64,000 nucleotides of DNA from Alphaproteobacteria bacterium (GTDB lineage Bacteria > Pseudomonadota > Alphaproteobacteria > ATCC43930 > CGMCC-115725): contig JAGWON010000003.1 of NCBI GenBank assembly GCA_028871055.1, positions 124,001-188,000 of the forward strand, read 5' to 3'. The translations under genes and the position numbers were made by a program. Below, piece by piece: positions 31,796-40,694 of the stretch. Below the pieces are notes generated by a model. The model ran no database searches. It saw only the letters and a program-made list of their open reading frames with translations, and had not been told where the DNA came from. Numbering within the stretch: the stretch's first letter is position 1; each line of letters opens with the position of its first letter.

Positions 31796-33205
31796 TCAAG
31801 CGAGGCGGACGTATTCGTAATCGGCCGGCAGCCGGTTGACGCCGCGTTCCGGTGGCGCGATCCAGCCAGCGACCTTGCCGGGCGCGGTGACCGGCCGCAT
31901 CAGGCTCCTGACGAAGGCCTTGTCGGATGCCGACGGCAGCCATTCGTCGCGCCGTGCCCGCCACTCGGATTCGCCGACGAACTGGCCCGCAGGATCGACC
32001 GGCCGATTGGCCCAAGCGCCGATGGTGCGGTGGAAGCGTGAGCTCGGCAGCCGAAGGCGGAAGGCAAAGCCAGCTTGCTCGATCATCCGGCTCCAGCGCT
32101 GTACGCCGTTGTCGCAGTCCTTGATATAGGCTTCGCGCGTGACCTCGTTCATCGCGTTGCGGAGCGCTACGCTTTCGGCGCCGGCGGGCGTCTCGACCGC
32201 GAGCACGGCGTTGCGACAGCTATGGTCCTCGAAGCGGCCTTCGTCCGGCCGGCCTTTGATGCCGTTGGCAAAGTAGGCCGCCGCGTTGGTCGACACCTCG
32301 GCGCCGAACAGGTCGAGCGACGAGCTGAACCAGAAATTCAAATAGCGCTGCAGCGTCGGCAGGTCGATGGCACCGGCGGCGCGCACCTTGTCGGGCGCAT
32401 CGGTCTTCAGCGCCTTCATCACCTCAAGCGTGCGCGCGACGACACGCGCGACGCCGTTGACGCCGACCATCATGTGATGCGCCTCCTCCATCAACATGAA
32501 GCGGCAGGTGCGCGCCAGCGGATCGAACCCGCTTTCGGCCAGGCTCATGAGCTGGAACTTGCCGTCGCGATCGGTGAAGTACGTGAACATGAAAAACGAC
32601 AGCCAGTCCTCGATCGGCTCGTTGAAGGTCGACAGGATGCGCGGCCGGTCGGCATCGCCGGAATGGCGCGCCAGCAGCGCCTCGGCCTCCTCGCGGCCGT
32701 CGCGGCCGAAATAGGCGTGCAACAGATAGACCATCGCCCAGAGATGGCGGCCTTCCTCGACGTTGACTTGGAACAGGCTCCTGAGGTCGTAGAGCGACGG
32801 CGCGGTGTGGCCGAGCAGGCGCTGCTGCTCGACCGAGGCGGGCTCCGTGTCGCCCTGCGTGACGATGAGGCGGCGCAGCGTGGTGCGGTGCTCGCCCGGC
32901 ACCTGCTGCCAGACTGGTTGGCCCATGACGTCGCCAAAGCCGATCTTGCGGTCGAGCTCGGGCTCGGCGAGGAAGATGCCCCAGCGATAATCGGGCATCT
33001 TGACCGCGCCCCAGCTCGCCCAGCCCTTGGCGTCGACCGAGGTGGCGGTGCGCAGATAGACCGCGGCGTCGAGAAAGTCGCTCGGCCCCATATCGCGCCA
33101 CCAATCGAGGAAGCGCGGCTGCCAATGCTCGAGCGCGCGCTGCAGCGTGGCGTTGCCCGCAAGGTCGACGTTGTTGGGGATGCGTTCCTGGTAATCGATC
33201 GCCAT
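31796..33205 (-). CDS. boxB: Benzoyl-CoA 2,3-epoxidase oxygenase subunit BoxB
   Basis: 'MAIDYQERIPNNVDLAGNATLQRALEHWQPRFLDWWRDMGP', 'EDWLSFFMFTYFTDRDGKFQLMSLAESGFDPLARTCRFMLMEEAHHMMVG' di-iron motifs. Confidence 0.92.
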   Translation of the reverse strand: MAIDYQERIPNNVDLAGNATLQRALEHWQPRFLDWWRDMGPSDFLDAAVYLRTATSVDAKGWASWGAVKMPDYRWGIFLAEPELDRKIGFGDVMGQPVWQQVPGEHRTTLRRLIVTQGDTEPASVEQQRLLGHTAPSLYDLRSLFQVNVEEGRHLWAMVYLLHAYFGRDGREEAEALLARHSGDADRPRILSTFNEPIEDWLSFFMFTYFTDRDGKFQLMSLAESGFDPLARTCRFMLMEEAHHMMVGVNGVARVVARTLEVMKALKTDAPDKVRAAGAIDLPTLQRYLNFWFSSSLDLFGAEVSTNAAAYFANGIKGRPDEGRFEDHSCRNAVLAVETPAGAESVALRNAMNEVTREAYIKDCDNGVQRWSRMIEQAGFAFRLRLPSSRFHRTIGAWANRPVDPAGQFVGESEWRARRDEWLPSASDKAFVRSLMRPVTAPGKVAGWIAPPERGVNRLPADYEYVRLA

Positions 33206-33219
33206 CGCCGATCCTATGC

Positions 33220-34893
33220 CTACACACGTTCCCAGTTGAAGCGCGGCCGCGCGCCGGTGCCGAAGCGCTTCAAGGCACCCTCGTCGCCGGTTGCGTTGGG
33301 CCGCGAGAACACCCAGTTCTGCCAAGCCGAGAGCCGGCCGAAGATGCGCGTCGCCATGGTCTCCGGTCCGGCGAAGCGCAGGTTGGCCTCGAGCGCGGTG
33401 AGCGCGTCGGGCGAAAGGCTGGCGCGCTCTTCGAGGACGAGGCGCAGCTCGTCGTCCCAGTCGAGCGCATCGGGCGTCGCCGTCACCAGCCCGAGCGCAG
33501 CCGCCTCGGTTGCCGCGAGGCTCGACCCGATATGCGCCTCCGCCGCCGCGACCGGCGCAGCCTCGCCGCAGAAGCGGGTGGCGAGCCGGCTCAGGCCGTT
33601 GACCATCGGCAGCAGGCCGAAATTCATCGCGCCGAGTGCGATGTGCGGCGGATCGTTGGCCTGACCGGCATCGAGCATGTACGACCGATCGGCGGCGAGC
33701 GCGATCTCAAGCAGCGAGCCGGCAAAGCAAGAGCCCTTGTCGATCACCGCAATCAGGCTCTTGGACGAGACGTCGAAACGCTGCAGCGTTCGCCGTAACA
33801 GGCCGAGCGTCTCGTGCGCCAGCCAGTGTCGGCGTTCGGCAAGCAACAGCGCGTCGCTCGCCAGCACCGTCTGCGCGTCGCCGCGCGTCTTCAGGAGCAG
33901 CGTGCCGAGCTCCGGCTCGTTGAGTCGCAGCGTGAGGATCGCGTCGTCGAGCTCGCGCGTCATCTGGATCGGCCACCATGCGGCGCCCTGCGCCGCGGCC
34001 TCGACGAGCGACGTCGGCGCCGTCGTTGGCGCCTTGACCGTCAGCGTCGCGGTGCGCGCCGCGCGATCGAAGACGACCTCGACGAAGGGATAGCGGTAGC
34101 CGTTCGTGCCGATCTCGCGTGCAAGCGGCGGCAGTTCGACCCCCTTGGCCTTATCCGGCCGATCGCTCGTCTGCGCCAGCGCCAGTGCGCGCTCCTTCAC
34201 CGCAGCGGAAAATTTTTGCGGCGGCGCCACCGCGTCGACCAGGCCCCACTGCCGCGCACGATCGGCGCGCACGCCTTCGGCGGTGGTACAGAACAGATCG
34301 GCGAGGTCGCGGCGCACCTTGCGCTTGTCGGTGAGCCGCGTCAGCCCGCCGGTTCCGGGCAGCACGCCGAGCAGCGGCACCTCGGGCAGACTGACGGTCG
34401 AGGACCGGTCGTCGATCATCAGTATCTCGTCGCAGGCGAGCGCCATCTCGTAGCCGCCGCCGGCGCAGGCGCCATTGATCGCGGCGAGGAACTTGAGGCC
34501 CTCGTGCCGGCTCGAATCCTCCATGCCGTTGCGCGTCTCGTTGGTGAACTTGCAGAAGTTCACCTTGAAAGCGTGCGACGACGTGCCGAGCATGTAGATG
34601 TTGGCGCCGGCGCTGAACATGCGGTCTTTGGCGCTGGTCAGCACGACGGTCTTGACCGTCGGATGCTCGAAGCGGATGCGGTTGAGCGCGTCCGCGAGCT
34701 CGATGTCGACGCCGAGATCGTAGGAGTTGAGCTTCAGCTTGTAGCCGGGCGCGAGGCCGCCGTCCTCGGCGACGTCGAGCGCGAGTGTGGCGATCGGGCC
34801 GTCGACCGACAGCCGCCAGTGGCGGTAGCGCTCGGGACTCGTGTCGAAGGTGATCATGTCCTGTCCGCGGGTGGTCATGGGGCTCCCGCGCAA
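33220..34893 (-). CDS. boxC: 2,3-epoxybenzoyl-CoA dihydrolase BoxC
   Basis: Crotonase-like repeats, 'AGANIYMLGTSSHAFKVNFCKFTNETRNGMEDSSRHEGLKFLAAINGACAGGGYEMALACDEILMIDDRSSTVSLPEVPLLGVLPGTGGLTRLTDKRKVRRDLAD'; adjacent to boxB. Confidence 0.92.
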   Translation of the reverse strand: MRGSPMTTRGQDMITFDTSPERYRHWRLSVDGPIATLALDVAEDGGLAPGYKLKLNSYDLGVDIELADALNRIRFEHPTVKTVVLTSAKDRMFSAGANIYMLGTSSHAFKVNFCKFTNETRNGMEDSSRHEGLKFLAAINGACAGGGYEMALACDEILMIDDRSSTVSLPEVPLLGVLPGTGGLTRLTDKRKVRRDLADLFCTTAEGVRADRARQWGLVDAVAPPQKFSAAVKERALALAQTSDRPDKAKGVELPPLAREIGTNGYRYPFVEVVFDRAARTATLTVKAPTTAPTSLVEAAAQGAAWWPIQMTRELDDAILTLRLNEPELGTLLLKTRGDAQTVLASDALLLAERRHWLAHETLGLLRRTLQRFDVSSKSLIAVIDKGSCFAGSLLEIALAADRSYMLDAGQANDPPHIALGAMNFGLLPMVNGLSRLATRFCGEAAPVAAAEAHIGSSLAATEAAALGLVTATPDALDWDDELRLVLEERASLSPDALTALEANLRFAGPETMATRIFGRLSAWQNWVFSRPNATGDEGALKRFGTGARPRFNWERV

Positions 34894-34909
34894 GGGGCTC
34901 GTTGGCGAC

Positions 34910-34943
34910 TAGAAATATAATTCATGTGTTTTAGCCGTCAAGC
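34910..34943 (-). promoter_or_regulatory. Predicted boxC promoter/operator (copy 1 of shared element)
   Basis: Minus strand reads GCTTGAC-N7-ACACATGAATTATATTTCTA; -35-like TTGAC and -10-like TATATT; 20-bp block identical to copy at 37754-37773. Confidence 0.65.
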
Positions 34944-34965
34944 AGTATGTTTCAACTTGCGGGAT

Positions 34966-35859
34966 TCAGCTCCGGATCAGCGAACGCAGTTCCCCGTAGC
35001 TCTGCTCGACCGTCTTGCCCGTGGTCGCGACCGTGGCGTCGGCCTTGCCATAGAGGGCGTTGCGGCCGTCGAGGATGCGGCGGAGATCGTCCATCGCCGC
35101 TTCGTTGTCGGCCATCGGGCGGTAATCGCCCTGGGCGATGACGCGGTTCATGTGCTCCTCGGGCACCGCACTGAGCCAGATCGTGTAACAGGCGGACAGC
35201 AACAGGTCGAAGGTTGCGGGCTCCGAGACGATGCTGCCGCCGGTGGCGATGACGGCGCGATCGTATTGTGCGATGACATTTTCCAGCGCGCGCCGTTCGT
35301 AGCGGCGGTAAGCCGCCTGGCCGTAGAGATCGAAAATCTCGCCAAGCCGAGTGCCGGATTCGCGCTCAATTTCCCGATCGAGCTCGACGAAAGGTACGCG
35401 TAGCTCTTTGGCCAGCTTCATGCCGAGTGTCGACTTGCCGGCGCCACGCAGGCCGATGAGCGCGATGCGATGCCGGCGTTCGTGCTCGGCCGCGGCACCG
35501 AAATTCTTGGTCAACAGATTGCGCGCCTGGGCGAAGTCCTTGGGCGACAGTCGCGCCAAGGTCTGGATGAGGAGCGTCAGCTCGACCGGCCGGTCGGGAC
35601 CGTCGCGCACCAGATCGGATACCGGCAAGCCCATGGCGCGCGCAATCTGACGCAACAGTACGATCGAGATGTTGCCCAAGCCGCTCTCGAGCTGCGCCAG
35701 ATAGCGCTCCGACACGCCGGAATCGCGCGCCAGAATCTTGCGCGTCATGCCACGCCGCGCGCGTGCCGCGCGGATCCGCTCGCCGAGGGTACGGAGATAT
35801 TCGCCTTCGCCGTCTTCGGCGCGGCGATGCTTCTTCGCGGTATCCGTCCTGGTGGCCAT
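34966..35859 (-). CDS. boxR: BzdR/BoxR-type regulator: XRE HTH fused to shikimate-kinase-like domain
   Basis: HTH 'LGERIRAARARRGMTRKILARDSGVSERYLAQLESGLGNISIVLLRQIARAMG' plus 'HRIALIGLRGAGKSTLGMKLAKELRVPFVELDREIERESG' P-loop. Confidence 0.88.
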   Translation of the reverse strand: MATRTDTAKKHRRAEDGEGEYLRTLGERIRAARARRGMTRKILARDSGVSERYLAQLESGLGNISIVLLRQIARAMGLPVSDLVRDGPDRPVELTLLIQTLARLSPKDFAQARNLLTKNFGAAAEHERRHRIALIGLRGAGKSTLGMKLAKELRVPFVELDREIERESGTRLGEIFDLYGQAAYRRYERRALENVIAQYDRAVIATGGSIVSEPATFDLLLSACYTIWLSAVPEEHMNRVIAQGDYRPMADNEAAMDDLRRILDGRNALYGKADATVATTGKTVEQSYGELRSLIRS

Positions 35860-35923
35860 CGTCGCGATCGGGTCTCAGCGCACAGCGCTCGTGAGATATG
35901 CATCATAATGCCCTGCGCCCTTC

Positions 35924-35938
35924 CACATGTACTATAAT
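35924..35938 (+). promoter_or_regulatory. Related promoter-like site between the regulator gene and the glycosyltransferase gene
   Basis: CACATGTACTATAAT matches CACATGAATTATATT of the two box promoters at 12/15 with the same CACATG-N3-TATAWT spacing. Confidence 0.35.
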
Positions 35939-36071
35939 GGTGAAGGCGGATAGCAACGGCCGCCGCAACGCCGCGCCGGATTCTGGGAAAGCCGCACGAA
36001 TCGTGCATACTCGCCCCCCCGGTCAAGGCACGAGGGGAATTTGGCTGCTGCATCGCGTGGTTGCGGGGGTC

Positions 36072-37226
36072 ATGGCTGACGCCATGCGCGTCCTTCACCT
36101 CTTTCCGCGATTCCGGCCCAACTTCGCCGGCGACGGGCTCTACTTCGAAAAGCTGTGGCCGCATCTGGTGGCCTGCGGCGGCAGCCACGACGTGCTGGTG
36201 TTTACCACGCCGGCGCCCACCGAAATCCTGCGCGTCGCACCGCCCCGGATGAATTTGATCTACCTGCGCCGCTTCGAGGCGGAATCGGTGCGTGCAGTGC
36301 TGCTGCGTTATTATCTTTGGCTGCTGCGCAACATCCGCCGCTATGACGTGATCCACGCGCGCACGCATATCGACCGCTTCTTCGTTTCGAATTGGATCGC
36401 CAAGCTCGCCGGCGTCGGCTTCGTCTATTCGGCGACGCTCGACGATTCGCCACCCTACATCCTGCGGACCTATCGCCCAAGCCTGTGGCGTTTCGTCACT
36501 TGGGCGATGCGCCGGACGATCACGCGGCTGGTTGTCCTCAACCGGCGGCTCTACGACGAGAGTGCGGCCTTCATGGGCGATCCCGGCCACGTCGTCATCG
36601 TGCCGCAAGGCGTGACGGTGCCGGAACGGACCGACGACGACGACGCCGAGCGGACGGCGCTCGGCATCCCGCACGACGCGATCGTGCAGCTCTATGTCGG
36701 CAGCATCTCGCGCCGCAAGGACGTGCTGTTCCTGATCGAGAACCTGGCCGCGCTCAACGCCGACGGCAAGAACCGGTACCTGGTCATGCTCGGCCCCGCG
36801 CTCGAGGCCGATTACCGCGTCGAGCTCGACGGTCCGATCGCCGCGCTCGGCATCGCCGACAAGCTGCGCTTCGTCGGTTATCGCGACGATCCGGCGCCGT
36901 TCTATCGCGCGGCCGACATCTTCGTCTTCGCCTCCTGGCTCGAGGGCTTCCCCAACGTGCTCGCCGAGGCGATGGCCCATGGTCTGCCCATCGTCGCGCG
37001 CCGGCTCGAGGGCGTGACCGATTTCGTCGTCGCGGACGGCGAGACCGGCCTGCTCTTCGACGCCGCCGGCGAGTATCGCGATCTCGTCAAGCGCGTCGAA
37101 ACGGACCACGCTCTGGCTGAACGCCTTGGCCGCAATGCGCGGGCCAAGGCGGCCGGCGACTATTCGATCGCGGCGGTCGCCAGGATCTATGATGCACTCT
37201 ACCGCTCGATGCTAACGACCGGTTAA
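36072..37226 (+). CDS. Glycosyltransferase (GT4-like)
   Basis: 'RVLHLFPRFRPNFAGDGLYFEKLWPHL', 'LYVGSISRRKDVLFLIENLA', 'FVFASWLEGFPNVLAEAMAHGLPIVAR...EGVTDFVVADGETGLLFD'. Confidence 0.82.
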   Translation: MADAMRVLHLFPRFRPNFAGDGLYFEKLWPHLVACGGSHDVLVFTTPAPTEILRVAPPRMNLIYLRRFEAESVRAVLLRYYLWLLRNIRRYDVIHARTHIDRFFVSNWIAKLAGVGFVYSATLDDSPPYILRTYRPSLWRFVTWAMRRTITRLVVLNRRLYDESAAFMGDPGHVVIVPQGVTVPERTDDDDAERTALGIPHDAIVQLYVGSISRRKDVLFLIENLAALNADGKNRYLVMLGPALEADYRVELDGPIAALGIADKLRFVGYRDDPAPFYRAADIFVFASWLEGFPNVLAEAMAHGLPIVARRLEGVTDFVVADGETGLLFDAAGEYRDLVKRVETDHALAERLGRNARAKAAGDYSIAAVARIYDALYRSMLTTG

Positions 37227-37249
37227 TTTCAGGCCGCCTACAGTCCGGG

Positions 37250-37711
37250 GTGGGTTCGGAGGTCCAGGAATACATCGACGTCGCCGCGCTGAAGAGCTCG
37301 GCGCTGCGCCGCCTGCACGCGGACTGGCAGAGTCGCCGTCGCGAGCGGAGCTTTCCTGCGCGCGCCGATTTCGACCCGCTCGAGATGAAATACATCCTCG
37401 GCAACCTATCGCTGGTCGAAGTGCGCCGGCATCCGCTGCGCTTCTTCTATCGCGTGCATGCGAGCAACATCGCCGCGCGCACCGGCTTCGACATGACCGG
37501 TAAATTCCTCGATCAGAATCCGGACGTCCAGCACCGCAATCTGATTTTCGATCATTACCTCCGCACGCTCGACGAGCGCCGGCCGATCGCGGCGCGGCGC
37601 GAGCGCACGTTCACCGACCGGGTGATGCTCGATTGCGAGGCCTTGGCATTGCCGCTGGCGCGCGACGGCGCGAACATCGACATGCTGCTGACGGGATTGG
37701 TCTGGAACTGA
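37250..37711 (+). CDS. PAS_5-like domain protein
   Basis: 'WQSRRRERSFPARADFDPLEMKYILGNLSLVEVRRHPLRFFYRVHASNIAARTGFDMTGKFLDQ' pattern of PAS_5; GTG start. Confidence 0.62.
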   Translation: MGSEVQEYIDVAALKSSALRRLHADWQSRRRERSFPARADFDPLEMKYILGNLSLVEVRRHPLRFFYRVHASNIAARTGFDMTGKFLDQNPDVQHRNLIFDHYLRTLDERRPIAARRERTFTDRVMLDCEALALPLARDGANIDMLLTGLVWN

Positions 37712-37739
37712 CCGGCGCCGACGGCTGCGGCAGTAAAAC

Positions 37740-37773
37740 GCTTGACTACCGAGACACATGAATTATATTTCTA
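37740..37773 (+). promoter_or_regulatory. Predicted benzoate-CoA ligase promoter/operator (copy 2 of shared element)
   Basis: GCTTGAC-taccgag-ACACATGAATTATATTTCTA; identical 20-bp block and spacing as boxC upstream copy. Confidence 0.65.
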
Positions 37774-37851
37774 CTTCGCGGAAAAGCCGCGCCGCAGGGG
37801 AGGATTGGCATAACCGCCGATGGGTCGGTCGCGCCGGCGCCGCAGATCGCG

Positions 37852-39393
37852 ATGCCGCGCGACTACAACGCCGCCGCCGATTTGATCGACCGCAATCTCG
37901 CTGCTGGCCGCGGCATCAAACTTGCCTTCATCGACGACCGCACCGATCTGACCTACGCCCAGCTCGCCGAACGTGTCGACCGCGCCGCCAACGCGTATCG
38001 CCGGCTTGGACTCCAGGCCGAACAACGCGTCATGCTGTGCCTGCTCGACACCGTGGACTTCCCCGTCGCGTTCCTCGGCGCGATCAAGGCGGGCATCGTG
38101 CCGGTGCCGGTCAACACGCTGCTTACGGCGAACGACTACGCGTTCATGCTGCGCGACAGCCGTGCCAAGGCGCTCGTCGTTTCGGACGCGCTCTACGACA
38201 AGATCGTGCCGGCGCTGGCGACGCAGCCGGCGCTCGAGCATGTGATCATCTCCGGCGCGGCGCCGGCGGGTCGCCTGTCCTTCACCGCTCTGCTTGCCGA
38301 ATCCGAACCCAAGGCGCGCACCGCTGCGACGACCTGCGACGACGTCTGCTTCTGGCTCTACTCGTCGGGCTCGACCGGCGCGCCCAAGGGCGCGGTGCAT
38401 CTCCAGTCGCACCTGATGCTCACCGCCGAGCTCTATGCCAAGCCGGTGCTGGGCATTCGCGAAAGCGACGTCGTCTTTTCCGCCGCCAAGCTGTTTTTCG
38501 CCTACGGACTCGGCAATGCGCTGACCTTTCCACTCGCCGTCGGCGCCACCAGCGTGCTGCTGGCGGAGCGCCCGACGCCCGCGGGGGTGGCGCGCATCCT
38601 CAAAGAGAAGAAACCGACCATCTTCTATGGCGTGCCAACGCTTTACGCCGCGCTGCTGGCGAGCGCGGAGCTGCCTGCGCGTGGCGACATCGCGCTCCGG
38701 TGCTGCGTCTCCGCCGGCGAGGCGCTGCCCGAGGACATCGGCAAGCGCTGGACCGAGCGGCTCGGCGTCGAGATCCTTGACGGCATCGGTTCGACCGAGA
38801 TGCTGCACATTTTCATTTCCAATCAGCCGGGGAAGGTCCGTTACGGAACGACGGGCGTACCGGTGCCGGGCTACGACATCCGCCTCGTCGACGACGATGG
38901 CAAGCCGGTGAAGGACGGCGAGATCGGCGAACTCCAAATTTCCGGGCCGACCAGCGCCGCCTATTACTGGAACAACCGCGCGAAAAGCCGTGATACCTTT
39001 CTCGGCGCCTGGACGCGCAGCGGCGACAAGTACAAGCGCGACGCGAAGGGCTATTACACGTATTGTGGCCGGACCGACGACATGCTCAAAGTCGGCGGCA
39101 TTTATGTCTCGCCGTTCGAGGTCGAAGCGGCACTGATGACCCACGCCGACGTGCTCGAAGCCGCGGTCGTCGGCCATGATGACGAGCAGAGACTGGTCAA
39201 GCCCAAGGCCTTCGTGGTGCTGAAGCCGGGTCACGACGGCTCGCCCGCGCTCGCCGAGGCGCTCCGGGCGCATGTCAAATCGCGCCTCGCGCCGTACAAG
39301 TATCCGCGCTGGATCGAGTTCGTCGGCGAGCTGCCGAAGACCGCGACGGGCAAGATCCAGCGTTTCAAGCTGCGAGAACGGGATCGTCGTTAA
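37852..39393 (+). CDS. Benzoate-CoA ligase family protein
   Basis: ANL motifs 'CFWLYSSGSTGAPKGAVH', 'DGIGSTEMLHIFISN', 'YYTYCGRTDDMLKVGGIYVSPFEVE', 'LPKTATGKIQRFKLRE'; box locus context. Confidence 0.88.
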   Translation: MPRDYNAAADLIDRNLAAGRGIKLAFIDDRTDLTYAQLAERVDRAANAYRRLGLQAEQRVMLCLLDTVDFPVAFLGAIKAGIVPVPVNTLLTANDYAFMLRDSRAKALVVSDALYDKIVPALATQPALEHVIISGAAPAGRLSFTALLAESEPKARTAATTCDDVCFWLYSSGSTGAPKGAVHLQSHLMLTAELYAKPVLGIRESDVVFSAAKLFFAYGLGNALTFPLAVGATSVLLAERPTPAGVARILKEKKPTIFYGVPTLYAALLASAELPARGDIALRCCVSAGEALPEDIGKRWTERLGVEILDGIGSTEMLHIFISNQPGKVRYGTTGVPVPGYDIRLVDDDGKPVKDGEIGELQISGPTSAAYYWNNRAKSRDTFLGAWTRSGDKYKRDAKGYYTYCGRTDDMLKVGGIYVSPFEVEAALMTHADVLEAAVVGHDDEQRLVKPKAFVVLKPGHDGSPALAEALRAHVKSRLAPYKYPRWIEFVGELPKTATGKIQRFKLRERDRR

Positions 39394-39459
39394 AACCGGG
39401 CCAGGGAAGCTTCTTGGCTCATCATAAACGTGAAACGAACATCACAGGGAGACGCGCCA

Positions 39460-40626
39460 ATGAAACGAATTCTTACGACGGTATTCGCTCTTTGCCTCAT
39501 GGCAGGGTCGGCAACCGCGGCCGAGACTGCCAAGATCGGCTTCATCACCACGCTGTCGGGACCGGCCGGCATCATCGGCAAGCACATGAAGGACGCGGCC
39601 AATCTCGCGCTCCAGGAGCTTCACGGCAAGATCGGTGGCCTTAACGCCCAGATCGTCTACGGCGACGACCAGTTCAAGCCTGATGTCGGCCGCCAAGTTG
39701 CCGAGGAGATGCTGAAGCGCGATAAAGTCAACTTCATCACCGGCGTCATCTGGTCGAACGTGCTGCTGGCGATCCGCCAGCCGGTGCTCAGCTCGGGCAC
39801 CATCCTGATCAGCGCGAATGCCGGACCGCACGAGCTGGCCGGATCGTTGTGCGCGCCGAACTTCTTCTCGACGTCGTGGCAGAACGACGAGACGCCCGAG
39901 GCCATGGGGCAATACATGACCGAGCACAAGATCACCGATGTCTATGTCATGGCGCCCAACTACGCGGCGGGCAAAGACATGGTGACCGGTTTCAAGCGAT
40001 ACTTCAAAGGGAAGATCGTTGCCGAGGTCTACACCAACGTGGGCCAGTCCGATTACCAGGCCGAAATCAGCAACATCCGCGCGGCGAAACCCAAGGCGGT
40101 TTTCGTGTTCCTGCCTGGTGGCATGGGCATCCAATTCATGAAGCAATACGCGCAATCGGGCCTGCGCGGACAGATTCCGGTTTACTCCGTCTTCAGCGCC
40201 GACGAGACGACGCTGCCGGCGATTGGCGACGCCGCCGCCGGCAATTCCGAGGCCGGCTTCTGGAACTACGATCTTGACAATCCAGCCAACAAGAAGTTCG
40301 TCAGCGAATTCCGCAAAGCGTACGGCTACATACCGTCGTACTATGCGGCGCAGAGCTACGACGCGATCAAGCTGATCGACAGCGCCGTCCGTGCGGTCCA
40401 CGGCAATCTCAAGAACACCAAAGGGATGATTGCCGCGATGGACAAGGCGAACTTCGCGTCGGTTCGCGGGCCGTTCAAGTACAATACCAACCACTTCCCG
40501 ATCGAGAACTTCTATCTGTTCAAGATCGTGAAGACCGCCGACGGCGTGTACGCGCGCAAGACGGAAGCCGTCGTCTTCCACGACCACAAGGACGCCTACT
40601 ACAACGAATGTCACATGACGAATTAG
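39460..40626 (+). CDS. Branched-chain-type ABC transporter substrate-binding protein (probable aromatic acid uptake)
   Basis: Signal peptide 'MKRILTTVFALCLMAGSATAAE', Peripla_BP_6 'KIGFITTLSGPAGIIGKHMKDAANLALQEL'. Confidence 0.86.
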   Translation: MKRILTTVFALCLMAGSATAAETAKIGFITTLSGPAGIIGKHMKDAANLALQELHGKIGGLNAQIVYGDDQFKPDVGRQVAEEMLKRDKVNFITGVIWSNVLLAIRQPVLSSGTILISANAGPHELAGSLCAPNFFSTSWQNDETPEAMGQYMTEHKITDVYVMAPNYAAGKDMVTGFKRYFKGKIVAEVYTNVGQSDYQAEISNIRAAKPKAVFVFLPGGMGIQFMKQYAQSGLRGQIPVYSVFSADETTLPAIGDAAAGNSEAGFWNYDLDNPANKKFVSEFRKAYGYIPSYYAAQSYDAIKLIDSAVRAVHGNLKNTKGMIAAMDKANFASVRGPFKYNTNHFPIENFYLFKIVKTADGVYARKTEAVVFHDHKDAYYNECHMTN

Positions 40627-40694
40627 CGGCGAAGGACGGCTTCCGTATTTTCGTGGGTTGGGGCTTCACCGGTCACAGGCGAGGCTGAGGCGCG

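Noticed and set aside
37771-39273. 500-aa minus-strand ORF opposite the benzoate-CoA ligase
   Set aside because: Shadow ORF rich in Arg/His/Gly; the plus-strand ligase has all ANL motifs.
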